A stretch of DNA of 64,000 nucleotides from Malania oleifera (taxonomy: Eukaryota > Streptophyta > Magnoliopsida > Santalales > Ximeniaceae). The notes beneath the pieces were generated by a model, which saw only the letters and a program-made list of their open reading frames with translations, was not told the DNA's origin and did no database searches. The translations under genes and the position numbers were made by a program. Location of the stretch: positions 69,249,601 to 69,313,600 of the forward strand of contig NC_080428.1 of assembly GCF_029873635.1 (NCBI RefSeq), written 5' to 3'. This document shows positions 13,901 through 24,986 of this stretch, one piece after another; the first letter of the stretch is position 1, and the number at the start of each line of letters is the position of its first letter.

Positions 13901-14474
13901 ATACAAGTTAGGTACCCCTGACATCTGTCAAAGAGTAGCCTTCTCGCCTGTAGTGCCGACAGAATCTGTGGCGCTGAACGCACACACGATCCCACGAATT
14001 CGTACTCTTGCTCCCCAGGAGGTCTGAAAACTAGCACCTTCCTACGACAGTCGATCACAGCATAACTGGAGAACAACCAATCCATCCCCAGAATGATATC
14101 GAACCCCGACATGTCGTATACAACAAGATTTATCGGTAGCAGCTTCCCTGAATTTCCATTGGGCAGTCTACCAACATCTTCCTACAGAAAGATACACTCC
14201 CAGCTGGCGTAGTAACAGATAACACCTCATTCCTGTCTTGGGTCTCAACCCCACACCATCCCACAAAATTCACAGATACAAAGGAATGGGTTGCACCTGA
14301 ATCAAACAACACAGAAGCTTTATTTGAAAGCAATAACAAGTTACCTGTCACCACGTTACCTGCATGCTTAGTGTCCGTTGGAGTAAGAGAGTATACTCTG
14401 GTCAGAGCTATATTCGCCTGAACGGTCCCCCGAGGTATCTTATTGCTCCCTCGGTTCCCACTGAATGCAGGCAC
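10970..14474 (-). pseudogene. gypsy pol (protease, RT, RNase H, integrase, chromodomain)
   Basis: In order on the minus strand: aspartic protease with FDSGATHSFV (14,310-14,290 area) and ILGMDWL (about 14,090); RT entry YRMAPAELRELKEQL (about 13,745); RT core with [28 protein letters not shown] and catalytic FIDDILVYS (13,484-13,179); RNase H with YSDAS and TDHKNLRYF (12,926-12,636). The integrase follows with its zinc-binding region (12,351-12,100) and DDE core: SMDFVTG, VSDRD and SERTIQILE (12,148-11,648). The last segment (11,638-10,970) has LVEFSYNNSFQSSIGMAPFEA, GPFEVLERV and a chromodomain-like end (VLDRKVQKLRTREIPLVKV). Isolated stops or frame breaks fall near 14,120, 13,590, 13,500, 13,170, 12,930, 12,630, 12,370, 12,100 and 11,645, so the chain is not intact. 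Confidence 0.93.
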
Positions 14475-14477
14475 ATC

Positions 14478-15419
14478 TCACCTTGATGCTCGACAATCAC
14501 GAGCCATGTGACCTGGCTGGCCATAGTTGTAGCAGTTACCCTCAAATGACCGACACTCACCCTCGTGCCGCCTGTGGCATCTGACGCAACGTCCACGCGT
14601 TTGGCTCGTCTGAGAACCCTGGCGCTCGGTATTCTGACGATAACCCGAGCCCTTGCTCCTCTTCTTCCATGATCCCTGACGAGATCTTGTCTGCGGACTA
14701 GAAGGTACTGTCCTCTTCTTTGATTCCTGATCCGCCTCATCCTCTTGGATACCAGTCTCAATCACCGTGGCTTTATCCACCAACACTGAGAACTCACGGA
14801 TTTGAAGCATACCCACCAGTCTTCGGATATCCTTCCTCAAATCCTTCTCGAACCTCCGAGTCTTCTCATACTCGTTCGAGATCATACATGGTACAAAGCG
14901 GGATAGCTCTACGTACTGAGCCGCATACCCCTGCACCGTCAAACTCCCCTGAGTCAGCGCAGAAAACTCATCTGCCTTCGCATCATGTACGAAAGCTGGG
15001 AAGTACGTGTCGAAGAACACCTCCTTGAAACGGCTCCACGTCATCTCCTCAGAACCACCTCTCTACTTCTCCTGCAGACTCACTGCAGTCCACTATCGAC
15101 CCGCCTCCCTAGACAGCTGGAAGGTGGCATAAAGGATTCGCTGCCTATCTGTGCAGTGCAGGACCTTCAAAATCCTCTCAGTATTCTCCACCCAATCCTC
15201 TGCTGTCGTTGGGTCAAGTCTTCCAGAGAACGTCGGAGTGTGCATGCGTGTGAACCTCTCAATGGTGCACCCCGCAGCAGTAGGAGAGCGCTCGCGTCTT
15301 CTCACACTCCTCCCGATCTCCCGTAATACCTGCCTCGTCAAACCTCGAGGCACAAAAGGAGACTCATCACTCGCAGTCTCCTCGGAGCCACTTCCCAGGT
15401 TATTATCTTCGGGCTCCAT
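14478..15419 (-). pseudogene. gypsy gag (capsid and zinc knuckle)
   Basis: I chose the Met at 15,419, whose product starts MEPEDNN. The first segment (to 15,093) ends in a stop; the second (15,044-14,478) carries the retrotransposon capsid core (TWSRFKEVFFDTYFP, then FSALTQGSLTVQGYAAQY). A basic linker and a CCHC knuckle follow (CYNYGQPGHMARDC), whose second cysteine is replaced by Tyr. At least one nonsense change separates the segments. Gag would package the element's RNA; the altered knuckle and stops argue against function. Confidence 0.88.
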
Positions 15420-15733
15420 TTTGTAACACAATAGGAATCTATCAGTATTCCTACAACACATACAGTTAACACAATAATCTACACTAATCGTGTTAACTAC
15501 TCTCTGCCAGGTCTAGGTCTGCCCTATCACACTGACACGAAAGTCATCAATGATCTGCCCTGCTTTTACTGAAATCGTCATCCCAGGAAAAACACGGAAT
15601 ACCATCGACAATTCCCGGTCTAACAACCGAACAACCCTCAACCAACTTTACCCATATCTACATCCTATACTCTGGTATGTACTCGTAACTAAACCAAGCC
15701 TAACCAAGTCTAAAAGATCTAGTAACCTGGTTA

Positions 15734-15748
15734 GCTCTGATACCAAGC
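15734..15748 (-). other. gypsy primer binding site
   Basis: On the minus strand the LTR end is followed within two bases by TTGGTATCAGAGC, complementary to the 3' end of Met-tRNA. Confidence 0.9.
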
Positions 15749-17612
15749 TGTCACGCCCCGAACCCCGAAATGGGACCTAGGGGTGAAAATGTAACCTAAC
15801 CTGTCCCTGTATCATACAAATCATCACAGATACAGTACACTAGATGAGGGTCCGACCCCGTGGGGTTCCCAGACACCCTAAACACATCCAATCATAAACA
15901 TATACGCAGCGGAAAAAGTCATTCTATATCAACATATGCAATATCACACCAGAGTCTATACAAGAGCAAAACATTGCTTTATCCAAACGTACAAACTGGG
16001 TGCCCAAATACAACTCAAAATGGCAACCCAACAAAACTACAATCCTAGCACTTATTCAAGTGCTAACGCAGTACACCAGCCACTACGCTCCCTACACCAG
16101 GACGCTAGTTCCGGTTACTCGAAGGACCTGTAAAAATTTACGTACAGCAGGGGTGAGACACCTCTCGGTAAGGAAGAACACAGGTTATATCGGTGTGTGG
16201 CATTTGAGTGTTATCATGATGCAACATATACGCAGTTGAATGCAATCCAGTACTAATTCACACAGTGCATACAAGCACGTATACGGTGGCCATTTATACG
16301 CAGCCCCGTCACAATACACACACATGATCAGTAATACACAGTGTTGTCACACTCATCGGCCCGAAGCCGGTTCGGCATTCCGGCGTTGGCCCGTAGCCAA
16401 CCCGCGAAGCACGACGCCACCGGCACATGGCTAGTCCTCGACTCCCATGGCATCGTACTGGCGCTAACTGGTGGATCCACACCCATCGGCCTGATCTGCT
16501 GGAATAGGATCACGCCCTCGGATATAGAGCTGGACACTCTTGCCTACGTGGCAGGCGATAAACACACACCCTCGGATATAGAGCCGGACACTCTCAGTAC
16601 CTGGAATCATTTTGGAACCGCATTCCTATCAGCAATTTCGCATATCACACACACATGCATGCTCATATAACCAAACAAACTACACTCATTTGGTAATCTA
16701 AATCATGGTTTTTCAAACAAATACAGTTTAAACAAAGTCAAGGCACGGCCATCCCAATCATGTAGTATAAATCAACATATATATAGGTTTTCATCAAAAC
16801 CGGGATGCAGCCCGTCGCCCCCTTTTTCCCAAAACTGTACTAATGAAAAACCTATAGTTTTCCCCATTAGATCCCCCCAAATGAGTAGCCAAAACACATA
16901 TAGGACTGTGGACCACAGTTCCACCGAGTCCGATTTAAAAAATAACCAATATAAACATAGTTCCCTTTACCTTAACCCCGTATAACAAATCCCGAACTCC
17001 AAGCCTCTTAAACAGCGAATCGAGTTCCAAAACTTACAAATCACAGTACAGAATATACTCACAAGACTGATACTTACAAAACTAACAGATCAGAATTGAA
17101 AACCAAGCCTTACCTCGATTTTTCACCAAAACCCAAAAACCTCCGAAATGAGATTCCGATCCTTAGAAGTTGTAGAGAATCCTTCCACAATCCTCGTGGT
17201 AACTTCTGTTTCCCGATTCTAGCAACGATCGGCGAAGAAATCTAGAGAGAGAGAGAGTAGGGAGATGTTTAGAGAGAGAGAGAGAGATATTTGAGATTTC
17301 TTAATGAAGAAATAATGAGAATTTCCTTTTATAGCCCCTTGACCCGGGGGAATTCATCGACGAAATGGTGCCTTCGTCGACGAATCTTTCACTGGCTTCG
17401 TCGACGAATCGATGGCCTCGTCGACAAATCTGAGATCGCTGATTTTTCCGATACCCCTCGACTTCTCCTCGTCGACGAGTTTCTGAATTTTGTCGACGAG
17501 AAGAACACAGGCTTCGTCGACGAAATCCGGTTTCGTCGACAAATCTGCTCTTTTACCAAAATGTCCCTCTCTTTATATATATAAACTCATTATCACGGTT
17601 CGAGTGCTTACA
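15749..17612 (-). repeat. 5' LTR of the gypsy element
   Basis: On the minus strand it begins TGTAAG and ends GTGACA. It holds a GA microsatellite (17,244-17,287) and an array of eight TCGTCGACGA-type palindromes (17,350-17,545). Differences from the other LTR are scattered, mostly transitions. Confidence 0.95.
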
Positions 17613-18734
17613 TAATGAGTCCTTTCCTTTGCCTAATAATCCATATTATGCTTTGTTGTTCTTGCCCAACCACCAACCATTTGAGTCTCCATGTAGTTCG
17701 AGTCCTTCTCATCGTCTTGATCGTCCTAATTTGTCGGTGTATTCACGACGGCGACTTCAAGGAAGAGAGTCCCCTCAAGCTTCTAATACCACGCCTTTGG
17801 TTTCCTTGTCTAATGATCAAATTTCCTATGATGTTGATCCTCCCATTGTCGTTCAGAAAGGTAAACGCACATGTACTCAACATCCCATTTCCAACTATGT
17901 TTGTTATGACTTCTTATCACCCTCCTATTATTGTTTTATTACTGCTCTATCATCTACTACCCTTCCTAAATCTATTTCGGAAGCCTTAGCCCACTCTGGG
18001 TGGAGGAATACTATGATACACCCATAAATCCTAATAGCAAGTTAGTGCCAGATATGGGTGATTTACTACCTAATCCTAAACAATACTAGAGACTTGTTGG
18101 AAAGTTGAATTTTCTCATAGTCACTCGGTCGGATATATCTTTTGCAACAAGTGTTTTGAGTCAATTTCTAGATTCTCTGAGGACAAGTCATTGGGATGCA
18201 GTAATCCGCATCTTTAGATATCTCAAAAGTGCACTCGGGAGAGGCCTTTTATATCGCGATCAGGATCATGCCTATATCTATGGATATACAAATGCAAATT
18301 AGGCTGGGTCACCTTTTGATTGGAGATCCATAATCAAGTACTGTATCTTGGTTGGCGGTAATTTGGTTTCTTGGAAGAGTAAGAAACAAATTGTGGTGGC
18401 CAAATAAAGTTCGGAATCAAAATATAGAGCTATGGCACACACAACTTGTGAACTTGTTTGGTTGAAGAACATGTTGGAAGGATTGGGTACTTCGCTTTCT
18501 TAGCCTATGAAGTTGATTTGTGACAATCAAGCTATTCTTCATATTGCCTCCAACCCAGTCATTCATGAGCGGAAGAAGCACATTGAAGTTGATTGCCACT
18601 TTGTTCGGGAGAAACTCGTGCAAGAGCTCATTACTATCGCTTATGTGAAGTTTGATATTTAGCTTGCTAAATTGTTTATGCTCATTTTAAATTTATTTGT
18701 AACAAGCTAGGAGCATATGACATTTATGCTCCAA

Positions 18735-18747
18735 CTTAAAGGGGGAG
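18735..18747 (+). other. copia polypurine tract
   Basis: AACTTAAAGGGGGAG sits directly before the TGTTAGAGG start of the 3' LTR. Confidence 0.88.
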
Positions 18748-18920
18748 TGTTAGAGGTTATTTATGTCTTTTAGTATTATTATTATTAAGAGTGTTAGCAT
18801 GTTAATTAGTGAGAGATAGTAAGGGTATTATTGTCATTAGAATGTATTTAATCTATATTATAAGTAGAGGGAGAGACCTATCTTCAAGTTAGATCATTCA
18901 TTTTAATGAAAATCTCAACA
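18748..18920 (+). repeat. copia 3' LTR, 173 bp
   Basis: It starts TGTTAGAGG after the polypurine tract and ends CTCAACA. Its last 35 bases match positions 1-35. Confidence 0.9.
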
Positions 18921-18934
18921 AGATACAAAGCTCC

Positions 18935-19113
18935 TTTTGTGTTTTGTGAAAAGACAAGTCTTTTGGTGGAGGTTTGTCTTTTTGACAAACCATAGGGGAG
19001 ATCTGTGGCATTTTTGAAGCCTCAAGGGAGGTCAATGAAATTTTTGAAGCCTCAGGTGAGGTCCTAGTCTTTTTGTCAAACCTCAGGAGAAGTTAGTGTC
19101 TTTTTCCCTAAAT
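18935..19113 (-). repeat. dispersed repeat, copy 1
   Basis: Read on the minus strand it begins TAGGGAAAAAGACACTAAC and repeats GAGGTTTGACAAAAAGAC-like blocks. It matches the plus-strand copy at 42,138-42,390. It is non-coding and MITE-like, but its ends are not certain. Confidence 0.6.
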
Positions 19114-19297
19114 TTAAAAATGTGAGATGCACAAGTAGTGTAGGCCAAGAACTAGTTATACTATTAAATGAACAAATTTATTGGACTCTTTAAATAATAA
19201 TTTTAGAAAAATTAATATAAAAAATAAAATTCATAATAATAGCTGTACAATTTTCAAAACAATTAAGGAGTGGATGTTTCCTTTCCACTATGGTACA

Positions 19298-19690
19298 GAA
19301 CAAGAGAGAGAGAGAGAGAGAGAGTGAGAGAGAGAGAGAGAGAGAGGGGACGGAGTGGGGGTGGGGTAAAATTGCTTGTCAACTCCAAAAAAGCTCTCTC
19401 AGGTAGGGTGTAAATTCCTCACTGAAACAGCTCTCTCTCTCTCTCTCTCTGAACCTGTTTGATTCCTCACTGAAACAGCTATCTCTCTGTGAACCTGTTT
19501 GAAACCTCAAACGGATTCCATATTCCATCCATCACTGCAGCAGGAAGCCAGAGCTGTCTTCTCTCCCTGTCACAGGCTTCACAGCATCAGGAGGCCTCTT
19601 CCCTCAGCATTGAGGCTTTGCAGCAGTCAGAGATCTCATCTTCAACAAATTCCCTGCAAGAGCAAGATTATGGTCAGATTTAATTAATAC
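19298..19690 (+). promoter_or_regulatory. GA/CT-rich leader region of the BPA1-like gene
   Basis: A GA microsatellite (19,302-19,347) is followed by CT-rich leader sequence. A block TTCCTCACTGAAACAGCT...GAACCTGTTTGA occurs twice in tandem (about 19,413-19,463 and 19,463-19,503). Plant 5' leaders often look like this. A 62-codon frame at 19,499-19,687 ends at TAA and resembles no RRM, so I treat it as untranslated. Confidence 0.45.
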
Positions 19691-20545
19691 CAATTCACGC
19701 ATCAAGCTTTTTCATATGATTTTACATGAAAGTGATTAACTAATTTTTTTGTCGCTTTTTTTGGCAATTTGGATCCCAACCCCCTCAATCCAGGAAACAG
19801 TCAACCCTCAAAACTGGAATGTTTTATGTTCGGTCCGAATTGTGGTTCTAGAGGGGCAATGACCCAGTTAACCATGGAACAGGGCTCGACACATGGCGGT
19901 CTGAATGAGGGTCCAGGGGTTTGGGCCTGGCAGTTTAGTTGGGCGCATTAGTCTCCCAGGTTTGGGTTTGACAGGATGAGGATTGGGGTTTGCATTGGTC
20001 ATTTTGGTTAGGGGGGTTGGTCTTCTGGTCATGGGTTTTGTCGCTCCTTCGCGCCCCCCCCCCCCCCCCCCCCCCCCCAAAAACCAAAAAACCCCTTTTT
20101 GTGTCCTTTCCTCCAATCAGGCTTCATATTTGTTTCAAAATATGAAAGTAAACATCATGCTGTCAACTCCATTCTTATGATTTCTTGGCTTAAATTGCCC
20201 CACCTGCCCACCCTGAAGTGTGAGCATTTTTCTAGTTAATTTTATAATAAAGATGAGTTAAGTTTCATGTTTTGTAATCCCATTTCTTACACTAGTTGGA
20301 TTGCTGTGTCTTGATTGTCAATGAGTCTCTATCTCGCTTCCTTACTGGTATCAAAATGATGTTACTGTGATTAATTTCTGGTATTGGGGATAAATATGAA
20401 TTTTTTATTGCTATAACTAAGTGGGTTTATAGTTAAATTACGAAGTCCCAATTAATGCCTAGTTTGTTTGCACCATTTCATGTTTATGCTTGTATTTGGA
20501 CTTACTCCTATTCCTTGCTTGGAATTTTATTTATATTGAAAACAG
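19691..20545 (+). other. upstream intron-like DNA with a 25-C run
   Basis: No coding exon is recognisable. A G/T-rich stretch (19,770-20,050) leads into 25 consecutive C (20,054-20,078). The region ends in the acceptor TTGAAAACAG of the first recognised exon. Confidence 0.5.
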
Positions 20546-22411
20546 ATCTGGTGAATTTGTCTGCACTGCCTACGTGACATTCAAAGATGCGTATTCTGTG
20601 GAAACTGCTGTCTTGCTTAGTGTAAGTTTCTATGTTACTCTTTCCAGGATATAGAAATATTATCAGCCATTTGCATTTACGTTGCTTGGGAAAATGAAAT
20701 GCATGCACTGTGTTAAAATTTGGAACAAACACCATTCATTTAGAAACCATGGTATTCGGCTTATTATCATTGCTGGGTTTTAGCTGCCTTCCCACTTAAA
20801 TCAGAACTAGCTAGTTGGTTATTTGGGATATAGTGCACTTCCTGCCATGTGGTTTTGTCATATCAGGTGCAAGAAATATGTATGTGTGTTTCCCTTTGCC
20901 ATTATTGGTATGATGTTCGTAATATTAGAAATTTGTAATATTAAAATTGTAGTCATTTAGGAAAAAGGAAATAAAAAAAAAAGCGAAGGAGGAAAATTAA
21001 ATGTAAAAACAACATCCTGCGGAGCTTGGTAATACAGGCCCATCCCTATGAATTGATAGTAGTCCTTGTTATTAAGAGTTACAATAATAACAATGATAGA
21101 AATAATATTGTTAGCAACCAGAACAGTGTCAATAAAGATGAGGCGATTAGCCAGGATACCGTTACATCAGGCAATGGCCTCTTAACAATGCTAACAAAGA
21201 TGAAAGGCTAACTTATTCAACCTCAAAACACCATTTCTGAGAAGTGACGGTTGATGGGTTAGTTTCTCGTTGAAAAAGGTCCATTTGTATGTTGTAGCAA
21301 CAACAATGCCAACAGAATAAGAGGTCATAATATTTTATGGACTCTTCCCCTCACACATGCATGGGTGCTAATATTTGTTATTTTTTTTATCAGTTGAAAA
21401 TCTTTTGCATGATGGCTTAAATTCTCTGTTTTTAGAAGAAAGAGCTGTCAATGGAAGAACCATTGCACTTGGTATCTTGACTTCCTAAATTTTCATCATG
21501 AGCAGTATTGTTGGTCCATGATTACATTTATCCCAGAAATTGTTTAAGGTTGGTTTGATCGAGGTCCTCTTTTAAAACCTTGTAGCTTCCTTCAGGTCAC
21601 TGAACTTGGTAACCTTGTCATGAACTGTATTGTTGGTCCTTGGTTACATTACATAGATAAATGATAATTACTCAGTTTTTTTCCTCCATGTGTGCAGTAA
21701 CTGTTCATCTAATTCATTCAACTCCAATTCTCATTGTCAGGGGGCTTCAATTCTGGATCAACGTGTATGTATAACACGATGGGGGCAGTATGAGGATGAA
21801 TTTGATATTTGGAATTGGACTTCATGGAAAATTGAGAATGATACTAGTTCAACTGTATGCATCTTTCATTTCTTTCAGTCATTCCGACCATCTGGTCACT
21901 TGATGATCTTTTAGGCAATTCATTGATCTCAACCCCTTGACTGTTTTTTTTATTGTTACCTGTTTTGCCATTTTTGCAGCAGCCCTCTCAAGGAAGCCTA
22001 TCTGTTCCCAGTGCCACAGAAGCTGCAGCTATGGCTCAAGACGTAGTCAAAACCATGCTAGCAAAGGGGTACATACTGGGCAAAGATGCATTAAGCAAAG
22101 CCAAGGCTTTTGATGAATCTCTTCAAGTCTCTGCAACTGCAGCAGCCAAGGTTGCTGAACTCAGCCAGAGAATTGGCCTTACTGATAGGGTCTGTGCAGG
22201 GGTGGAAGCCGTTAGATCTGTAGACGAGAAGTACCATGTCTCAGGGACAACAAAATTAGCAGTGTTTGCTACAGGGAGAACAGCGGCAGCTGCTGCAAAC
22301 ACTGTGGTAAGCAGTAGCTACTTTTCTAAGGGAGCTCTTTGGATGTCGGATGCCTTAACTAGAGCAGCCAAAGTTGCAGCTGATATGGGCAGTCCTGGTG
22401 TTAACAAATGA
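20546..22411 (+). CDS. BPA1-like RRM protein (ACD11-partner family), 5' part not found
   Basis: Three exons read in phase: 20,546-20,621, 21,741-21,854 and 21,980-22,411 (stop TGA 22,409), with donors GTAAGT and GTATGC and acceptors GTCAG and TGCAG. The first begins one base into a codon, so an earlier exon ending in phase 2 is required. It encodes the second half of an RRM (SGEFVCTAYVTFKDAYSVETAVLLS, here given in parts: the RNP1-like strand is TAYVTFKD), followed by GASILDQRVCITRWGQYEDE. The last exon gives an alanine-rich helical tail (AMAQDVVKTMLAKGYILGKD) ending GSPGVNK. In Arabidopsis this family includes BPA1, a partner of the lipid-transfer protein ACD11 that affects cell death and immunity; the role here is inferred. 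The first RRM strand and start codon (usually about 35 residues) are not seen between 18.9 and 20.5 kb. Confidence 0.85.
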
Positions 22412-23940
22412 GGCTTTGTATCAAAATTTGTATAGACTTGCATGCCAGAGACAGCATGCAGCCGCCATAGTGCCATTGTATATAGTATATACTATAATTC
22501 TCCTGCAAATGGTGATAATAATATTCAGTAATGAGCAAAGCTGTAAAATATCAATCCAAATCTTAGAATCTTAGAGAGGGACCCCCCTCCCTATCAAGTC
22601 AGGTGTAATTCCAGAGAGGGGAGAAGGATCTTGTTTGGTTTTCTTTTTATATGTATGGTAACCTGCATATGTCTAGAGTGGTTCACTTGCTTGTCTTTTG
22701 ATATATGTTCTTGGTCTATGCCCAAACCCATAGCCAATTTTAAAGAAGATTGATGATATTTCATATTGTCGGTGATGACATGTATTATGCTGGGTCTAAT
22801 AATTTGTTATTATTAATGATTATGGTTGATGTATGCCTAACTTTGATTAGGGAAGACTCGTCATAATCCTGCTGTTATATGGTGAAAGATTAGAATAAGA
22901 CTGCAGTCCTATGATTTTTCCCTTCGCATAATATTTTCTATATAAATCTCTGTATTTCCTTTATGCGCGTGTGGTTGATCGTGTTAATTCATGAAAAGTT
23001 ATCATATTTAATTATTTTTAGTTAATATTGACTTAAGTAAAGGGAAGGATTATCTTGGGTTTTTATATTTTTGGTTATCACTTTCACGGGTTTGTCTCAG
23101 CCCATGAACTTGTCATTGAAGTAATGTTCTCAATTAACTTACTTCTAGTTAGAATTTGAGTTGTTCCTACCGTGACAACATGCATCTATATGGAGCGAAG
23201 TATTGTTATGAATAGATAAACTGAACTTGTCAGAATGACTGAAACATTTTAGGATTGAAGATGAAGCTAAATCAACAGGTTAAAGACTAATGACGTAATT
23301 TATCTAGACATTGCCACCATTTTAAGTTATGTTCAAGAACCCTGAAACGCACATTAGTGCTAAGACAATATAGTAGTAATTTCAGTATTTTGAGATTGTT
23401 GGGGAGACAAATTAAGATTTAATGAATAAGATGTTCAATAAATTGTACAAAATTTTAAAATATCTTTTGACAATGCCAATCGTGTGGTGGTGGTGGTGTG
23501 TGTTTGTGTATACATATAGAAGAGATGATTTTGTGGTCTTTTTCATGGTTAAGTTATAAATTTCAAATCTTGAATTTGATTTTAAATAATTTTAAAGTGA
23601 ACTTAATTTAACTTTGAAGGATATTTAATTTAAATTTAGACAAATGTAATTTCGGGGCTTTTTCTCAAACACGTAATTAATTCAAATCGATCTAAATTTT
23701 GAATTTTTTTTTTTAAATTTTTAAATGAGAAAAAATATTTAGGAAATAGTATGCAGGTTGAGACAGGATTGGCTTTGGTTCCCTTTGATAGGTAGTATAG
23801 GTATTTTACAATTATTTTATTTAAAATATAGTGGGGTTGGGGAAGCTGCGAGTCTGCGACTGCGAGTTGCTGTGGACCAACATATCTTGAAATAGACTCC
23901 GATAATCCCGTGTCGGTGGACGCCGCTCTTCCTTTCTTCC
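22412..23940. other. 3' untranslated and intergenic DNA
   Basis: After the stop at 22,411 comes AT-rich DNA with possible polyadenylation signals near 22,515-22,560. A GTGGTGGTGGTG run lies near 23,480. I see no further gene. Confidence 0.6.
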
Positions 23941-24268
23941 AAAGGCAGCCTGCCAATCACCTTCACCTTCACCTTCACCTTCTCTCTTGAAAATACAAAA
24001 ACAAAATCTCGCTGTGCTATCAATTTCATTCTCCACTTCCTCCGCCTATGTATAATTTATCCGCGCATTAATTCACCTTCAGTCAACAATTCCCATCATC
24101 CTCCAATTGTGGACTTTTACTCGCCGAGGATGCCCATCGACGCCACGATAGACCGCCCAAGCAGCACGTGTCATCCATCTGCGACCCACCGAAGACTTTC
24201 CCTACGCTAGGCTCATCTCCTTCACCCGCCCAAACTTGACCAAGTTTGTTTTCTTCTTCTCTCTGCAA

Positions 24269-24320
<52 letters not shown>

Positions 24321-24443
24321 GTGGATCCTCTCAATTGCATTTCCTGCGAAGGTGGAGATCTTGGGTGTGGGCTCCAATAGGGATGCGATCGAGTTCGTGA
24401 TCGCTGCCGAGTTGCTGCCGATTTCGCGGCCGTGGCGGGGAAG
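23941..24443 (+). promoter_or_regulatory. promoter and 5' leader of the sucrose transporter
   Basis: Upstream of ATG 24,444 lie four CACCTT hexamers (23,957-23,981) and a 48-bp CT microsatellite (24,272-24,319) that most likely falls in the leader. An in-frame GTG lies four codons upstream but is not a credible plant start. The antisense frame of Arg-Glu repeats here is only the CT tract. Confidence 0.55.
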
Positions 24444-24712
24444 ATGGACTCGGTGTCGATCCGAGTTCCGTACAAGAATCTGAAGCAAGCCGAAGTGGAA
24501 TTGGTGGGAGTGGACGAAGCTCAGCATAGGATCGACCGCAATTCTACTGTTTCCAACGGCACCTCCGATCTCTCGCCGTCCACCCCTTCTCCTACCCCTC
24601 TTCCATCCAAACACTGCACTCTCATCACCTTGATTCTTAGTTGCATGGTCGCCGCCGGCGTTCAATTCGGTTGGGCCTTGCAGCTTTCGCTTTTGACCCC
24701 CTACATACAGGT

Positions 24713-24751
<39 letters not shown>

Positions 24752-24936
24752 CGTGTGTGTGTGTGTGTTTTTTTTTTTTTTTTGAAAATTAATTATTTTG
24801 GTTTTGATACCCATGTCGTGTGCGTCATTCGTTCAGATCGTGTGAAAACTTGAGTTATCTTTCTGTTAGAACATTGAATGTTGTGAATTGTCGTGGTGAT
24901 CAATAGGTCTGAAATGTGATTGCTTTTTTGGTGCTC

Positions 24937-24986
<50 letters not shown>

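Larger units (their letters stand above)
8839..17612 (-). mobile_element. Ty3/gypsy chromovirus (Tekay/Del-like), nearly complete, 8.8 kb
   Basis: Two LTRs of 1,861 and 1,864 bp bound the element, with a perfect TAATG target duplication at 8,834-8,838 and 17,613-17,617. Transcription is on the minus strand: LTR (15,749-17,612), Met-tRNA primer site, gag, protease, reverse transcriptase, RNase H, integrase with a chromodomain-like end, polypurine tract, LTR (8,839-10,699). The long LTR and C-terminal chromodomain place it near Tekay/Del. A handful of nonsense changes interrupt an otherwise continuous polyprotein, so it is a relatively young but probably inactive copy. It landed inside the older copia integrase region. 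Confidence 0.95.
607..18660 (+). pseudogene. copia gag-pol polyprotein, degenerate and interrupted
   Basis: The frame opens with ATG at 607 and gives a gag N-terminus that resumes after the hAT insertion at 5,841, with LITTQKLDGKNYIPWSKVV typical of copia gag (UBN2). A frame-shifted gag body follows at 6,184-6,480. A zinc knuckle lies at 7,455-7,510 (CTHCG...C, histidine replaced by Arg). Protease-like sequence is at about 7,790-7,990, the GAG-preintegrase motif CHLGHPSLEKL at 8,165, and the integrase core (VHSDVWGPSR, then NRMPY) at 8,330-8,690. After the gypsy insertion the frame resumes at 17,618 and runs through TCTQHPISNYV and LPKSISEALAHSGWRN. Next comes VGKLNFLIVTRSDISFA and an RNase H region at 18,090-18,650. 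The reverse transcriptase catalytic segment is missing at about 18,020. Many stops and frameshifts make it inactive. Confidence 0.9.
1..18920 (+). mobile_element. Ty1/copia LTR retrotransposon, old, with three nested insertions
   Basis: The element enters the window inside its 5' LTR (1-35), followed by a Met-tRNA primer site at 36, and ends with a 173-bp 3' LTR at 18,748-18,920. The internal region carries gag, protease, integrase and RNase H remnants on the plus strand. It is split by an hAT element (641-5,832), a Mutator-like MITE (about 6,537-7,445) and a gypsy element (8,839-17,612). Without those, about 4 kb of copia sequence remains, which is near normal size minus a deleted reverse transcriptase core. 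The short LTR fits several compact plant copia lineages; I do not assign one. The downstream 5-bp target site would be AGATA (18,921-18,925); its partner lies outside the window. Confidence 0.93.

Noticed and set aside
21026-21211. 61-codon frame between the BPA1-like exons
   Set aside because: Lies within an intron whose borders are fixed by in-phase exons on both sides; Asn/Asp-rich and unlike any domain.
24083-24665. Antisense frames with Arg-Glu repeats over the transporter leader
   Set aside because: The repeat is the CT microsatellite of the leader read backwards; the sense strand holds exon 1 of the transporter.
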